A stretch of DNA of 7,146 nucleotides from assembly GCA_030614505.1 (NCBI GenBank), contig JAUWTX010000103.1, positions 1 to 7,146 on the forward strand. The letters run 5' to 3'. Every line of letters begins with the position of its first letter. Within the stretch, counting starts at the first letter, position 1. The notes beneath the pieces are model-generated. The model was given only the letters and a program-made list of their open reading frames with translations, did no database searches and had not been told where the DNA came from. Both the position numbers and the translations under genes were made by a program. This DNA is from Desulfuromonadales bacterium. GTDB lineage: Bacteria; Desulfobacterota; Desulfuromonadia; Desulfuromonadales; BM103. Of the stretch, positions 4,739 to 7,146 are shown in pieces.

Positions 4739-6225
4739 GGCAGACCTCCCGCTAACAGGGTAGCAACGGTACCGTGCAAGGGCGCCAGGAAAGGCTCCGG
4801 GTAGATCCCGAGCCAGACCACCAGGATCGCCATGGGTAGAAGAATCAGCCATTCGCGCGCCGTCAGATCAGGCAGGGTTCGTTCCTTTCGGGCCGGGCCC
4901 CAGATAACACCCTGGATCATGCGCAACATGTAGGCAGCAGTAAAGACCACTCCAAGCAGAGCAATGACGGCCCAGAGCGGATGCTCCTGGAAGGTGCCGA
5001 GCAGAACCAGGATCTCGCCGGCAAAGTTTGCCAGCCCGGGTAAGCCCAGTGAGGCCAGCGAAAAGAGTAAAAACATAAAGGCGAGACAGGGGGCCTGGCC
5101 CCAGAGCCCGCCAAGTTCCTGCATGCTGCGCGTATCGGTCCGTTCACGAATCAGGGCAACCAGAATAAAGAGTGCGCCCGTGGTAATACCGTGAGTCACC
5201 ATGAGCAGAATGCTGCCTTCCCAGGCGGTAAACTGCCAAGCCGCCAGACCAAGCACCACCAGGCCGAGGTGGGAAATCGACGAATAGGCGAGCAGGCGCT
5301 TGATATCATCCTGATGATAAGCACTCCAGGCAGCATGAAAGAGTCCGACCAGGGCCAGCACGCCAAGCACCGGCAGGAAGTTCGCGGTGGCATTTGGGAA
5401 AAGCGGAAACGCGATGCGAATCAGACCGTATATACCAGTCTTCAGCAACAGGCCGGTCAGATCGAGAGAACCTGCAGCGGGTGCTTCAGTCAATGCATCG
5501 GTCAGCCAGGTGTGGAAGGGCACCAGCGGTGACTTGACAATGAAGGCCGCCATGAACCCGGCAAACAGCCAGCCTTCCTGGGCAGCAGTCAACTGCGTCT
5601 GAAGCAGCTCGCCGATAACAAAGGTATAAACGCCGCTCTGCGCACCATGAATTTGGTAGAGCGCGATCATGGCAACCAGCATGCAGAGGCTGCCAACCAA
5701 GGTGTAGAGGAAGAATTTGAGCGCCGCCTGGCGACGATTGACACCGCCCCAGACACTGATCAGGAAGAACATCGGGATCAGCGCCACTTCCCAGAAGAGA
5801 TAGAAGAGCACCAGATCATAGGCGAGGAAAATTCCCATCAGGCCCGCTTCCAGCAACAGCAGCAGAGCGAAGAAGCTTGAGACATGGCGCTCAACCCGCC
5901 AGGCAAGAAGCACCGCCGCAATTTGCATGAATGCGGTGAGCAGAACCATCAGCAGGGCGATGCCGTCCATCGCCAGCACATAGCGAATACCGTAACGCTC
6001 GATCCAGACAGCATCCTCGTAAAGCAGCCAACGGCCATCACCCTGGCCGTGACAAACAAAGAGGTAAACCGTCACGGCGAAGACAGCCAACGAGGTCGCC
6101 AGTGCCAGCCAACGACATTCTGCCGAGCGCTTGCCGTGAAACATGCAGAGCAGGGCACCAGCCAGCGGCAGCAGCACCAGCAGGGTCAACCCGGGGAACT
6201 GTGGAAGGCTTGCAAGCTCAGTCAT
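4735..6225 (-). CDS. nuoM: NADH-quinone oxidoreductase subunit M (complex I)
   Basis: This is the second antiporter-like proton-pumping subunit of complex I, 496 residues with about 14 helices, full length for the family. Key residues are visible: E146 in YLFWEVALIPM, K231 in IVKSPLVPFHTW, the TEAPAAGS segment (247-253), and K262 in LLLKTG. Also seen are DDIKRLLAYSSISHLG with K309 and H319, H345 in VTHGITTGALF, and E404 in FAGEILVLLG, matching the essential C-terminal helix glutamate of NuoM. The start is the ATG at 6225, whose first base is the last base of the nuoL stop (TGATG). A strong purine-rich ribosome site, GGAGGAGGG, lies just upstream (6239-6231). The overlap with nuoL upstream and nuoN downstream indicates one transcript with coupled translation. 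The stretch after TEAPAAGS reads LDLTGLLLKTG instead of the more common form I recall (VILAGVLLKMG). It may therefore be a lineage variant or one of two complex I copies. Confidence 0.96.
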   Translation of the reverse strand: MTELASLPQFPGLTLLVLLPLAGALLCMFHGKRSAECRWLALATSLAVFAVTVYLFVCHGQGDGRWLLYEDAVWIERYGIRYVLAMDGIALLMVLLTAFMQIAAVLLAWRVERHVSSFFALLLLLEAGLMGIFLAYDLVLFYLFWEVALIPMFFLISVWGGVNRRQAALKFFLYTLVGSLCMLVAMIALYQIHGAQSGVYTFVIGELLQTQLTAAQEGWLFAGFMAAFIVKSPLVPFHTWLTDALTEAPAAGSLDLTGLLLKTGIYGLIRIAFPLFPNATANFLPVLGVLALVGLFHAAWSAYHQDDIKRLLAYSSISHLGLVVLGLAAWQFTAWEGSILLMVTHGITTGALFILVALIRERTDTRSMQELGGLWGQAPCLAFMFLLFSLASLGLPGLANFAGEILVLLGTFQEHPLWAVIALLGVVFTAAYMLRMIQGVIWGPARKERTLPDLTAREWLILLPMAILVVWLGIYPEPFLAPLHGTVATLLAGGLP

Positions 6226-7146
6226 CAGTGCCCTCCTCCATCAACCAGCTTCAGCAGGAACCAGCCAAGCAGAATCAAAAAGCCCCAGGCAAAGGCAGAC
6301 AGGTACGTTGTCAGACGTCCGGTCGTCAGCTGTACAAGCATGGAGCCCCAACCAGAGACCATCCGTGCCAAGCCATTAATGGTGCCGTCGAAGAGAGAAC
6401 GATCACAGCCGGAGGAACAGAAACGGGCCATGGCCGTGAAGGGGCGCACAAAGAGACGATCAACCACGGCATCTGCTTGCCACCCGCTCAACAGAAAGCG
6501 GCTGGCTGCATTTTCCAGAGGGGCCTGATAGTTGCGGTAGCGCCAATGGGCGGCAAACCAGCCAAGGATGGCGATCGCTACAGCCAGACCGATCAACATC
6601 CACTCCACGTCATGGCTGACAGCCACCACACGCCCGGCCAGAGCACCGTACCAGTGATGCAGCGCCTCACTACCACCGACGAAAGCCGGCAGGTTGAGCA
6701 GACCACCGAGCACTCCGAGCAAGGCCAGGGGCCAGAGCGGCCAGCGCATCAACAATGGAATGGCGTGAGGCTGGCCTGTGCCGCGCCACTCGCCGGCAAA
6801 CACCAGATAAACCAGGCGGAAGGTGTAAAATGCCGTCAACAGAGCCGTCACAACTGCGACCAGCCAGAACACCCGGTAAACCGGGTCCGGATGTGTAAAA
6901 AGTGCCAGCAGGATACCGTCCTTGGAAAAGAAGCCGCCCGTCAGGGGGAGCCCGGCCAGACAAACAGCCCCGGCCAGAAAGACCCAGAAGAGTTCAACCG
7001 GCCCGCGACGGGCCAGACCACCCATCTTGAAAATATCGTTTTCATTACCAGCCAGGTGGATAACGCAACCGGCGGCCATAAAGAGCAAAGCCTTGAAGAA
7101 GGCGTGGGTCAGCAAATGGAACATAGCTCCGGTCACTGTGCCGGCA
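6225..7146 (-). CDS. nuoL: NADH-quinone oxidoreductase subunit L (complex I), C-terminal part
   Basis: This is the distal antiporter-like subunit of complex I, which carries the long lateral helix along the membrane arm. The last 306 residues are present; the frame runs off the right edge of the window, so the GTG at 7136 is an internal valine. Visible family features are MFHLLTHAFFKALLF near the edge (two His and the proton-path Lys at fragment residues 10, 14 and 18), and the motif LTGGFFSKDGIL with K75 and D76. The C-terminal region follows: a hydrophilic stretch after about residue 195, a long amphipathic segment, LTTGRLTTYLSAFAWG, and a final anchoring helix. The stop codon shares one base with the nuoM start. 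The region from about 95 to 180 is loosely conserved in the family and gives no extra information. Confidence 0.95.
   Translation of the reverse strand, partial: AGTVTGAMFHLLTHAFFKALLFMAAGCVIHLAGNENDIFKMGGLARRGPVELFWVFLAGAVCLAGLPLTGGFFSKDGILLALFTHPDPVYRVFWLVAVVTALLTAFYTFRLVYLVFAGEWRGTGQPHAIPLLMRWPLWPLALLGVLGGLLNLPAFVGGSEALHHWYGALAGRVVAVSHDVEWMLIGLAVAIAILGWFAAHWRYRNYQAPLENAASRFLLSGWQADAVVDRLFVRPFTAMARFCSSGCDRSLFDGTINGLARMVSGWGSMLVQLTTGRLTTYLSAFAWGFLILLGWFLLKLVDGGGH

Noticed and set aside
4739..4852. N-terminal extension of nuoN to 4852, giving 510 residues
   Set aside because: The extra 38 codons lie inside nuoM in another frame, are not hydrophobic or NuoN-like, and the ATG at 4738 has an ideal ribosome site and the typical ATGA overlap.
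5884..6528. 214-residue plus-strand reading frame opposite nuoM/nuoL
   Set aside because: It is a polar, Gln/Arg-rich translation of the reverse of hydrophobic codons, a typical shadow of membrane protein genes.
7134..7146. GTG at 7136 as the start of nuoL
   Set aside because: The frame is open through 7146 and the sequence there matches the interior of NuoL, so the gene is cut by the window edge.
1..7146. CRISPR array, tRNA, rRNA, IS element or prophage genes
   Set aside because: No regularly spaced long repeats, cloverleaf, transposase or phage protein was seen on either strand.

Overview
The window looks like chromosomal DNA from a respiratory, cytochrome-c-making Gram-negative bacterium. 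The gene content (System II cytochrome c biogenesis, a complex I operon ending nuoL-nuoM-nuoN, a VKOR-type oxidoreductase) and the degenerate 7-bp tandem repeats fit a Desulfuromonadales/Geobacter-like deltaproteobacterium. That placement is inference from recall; no marker gene here proves it.

Layout. On the plus strand, 2-370 is the C-terminal end of a CcsA/ResC-type heme handling protein. A 270-bp spacer (371-640) holds three repeat-like structures: a short hairpin, four tandem heptamers, and a 10-bp hairpin beginning with a run of G. Next, 641-1618 encodes a VKOR fused to a thioredoxin-like domain, a likely envelope disulfide-forming enzyme. This gene is clearly AT-richer than the nuo genes (sample 60-bp lines: about 42% versus 60% GC). 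It contains an intrinsic-terminator-like hairpin inside its reading frame at 809-846.

On the minus strand (right to left), the distal part of a complex I operon covers 7146-3320: nuoL (5' end outside the window), nuoM and nuoN, with overlapping stop/start codons and strong Shine-Dalgarno sites. The three encode the antiporter-like, proton-pumping membrane subunits of NADH:quinone oxidoreductase. A 95-bp spacer follows, with a 14-bp palindrome and a 17-bp-period direct repeat. After it comes a probable two-gene unit: a YccU-type CoA-binding protein (2820-3224) and an internally duplicated polytopic membrane protein of unknown function (1966-2781). A small DUF1232-type membrane protein (1634-1867), with its own candidate promoter, converges on the VKOR gene; a small hairpin lies at the junction.

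Together the known genes concern energy metabolism at the membrane: cytochrome c maturation, periplasmic thiol oxidation (likely delivering electrons to quinone) and complex I (also delivering electrons to quinone). I see no phage, IS, CRISPR or RNA gene, and no clearly new multi-gene system. The most unusual items are the intragenic terminator-like hairpin, the repeat cluster upstream of the VKOR gene, and the operator-like repeats upstream of the CoA-binding gene.
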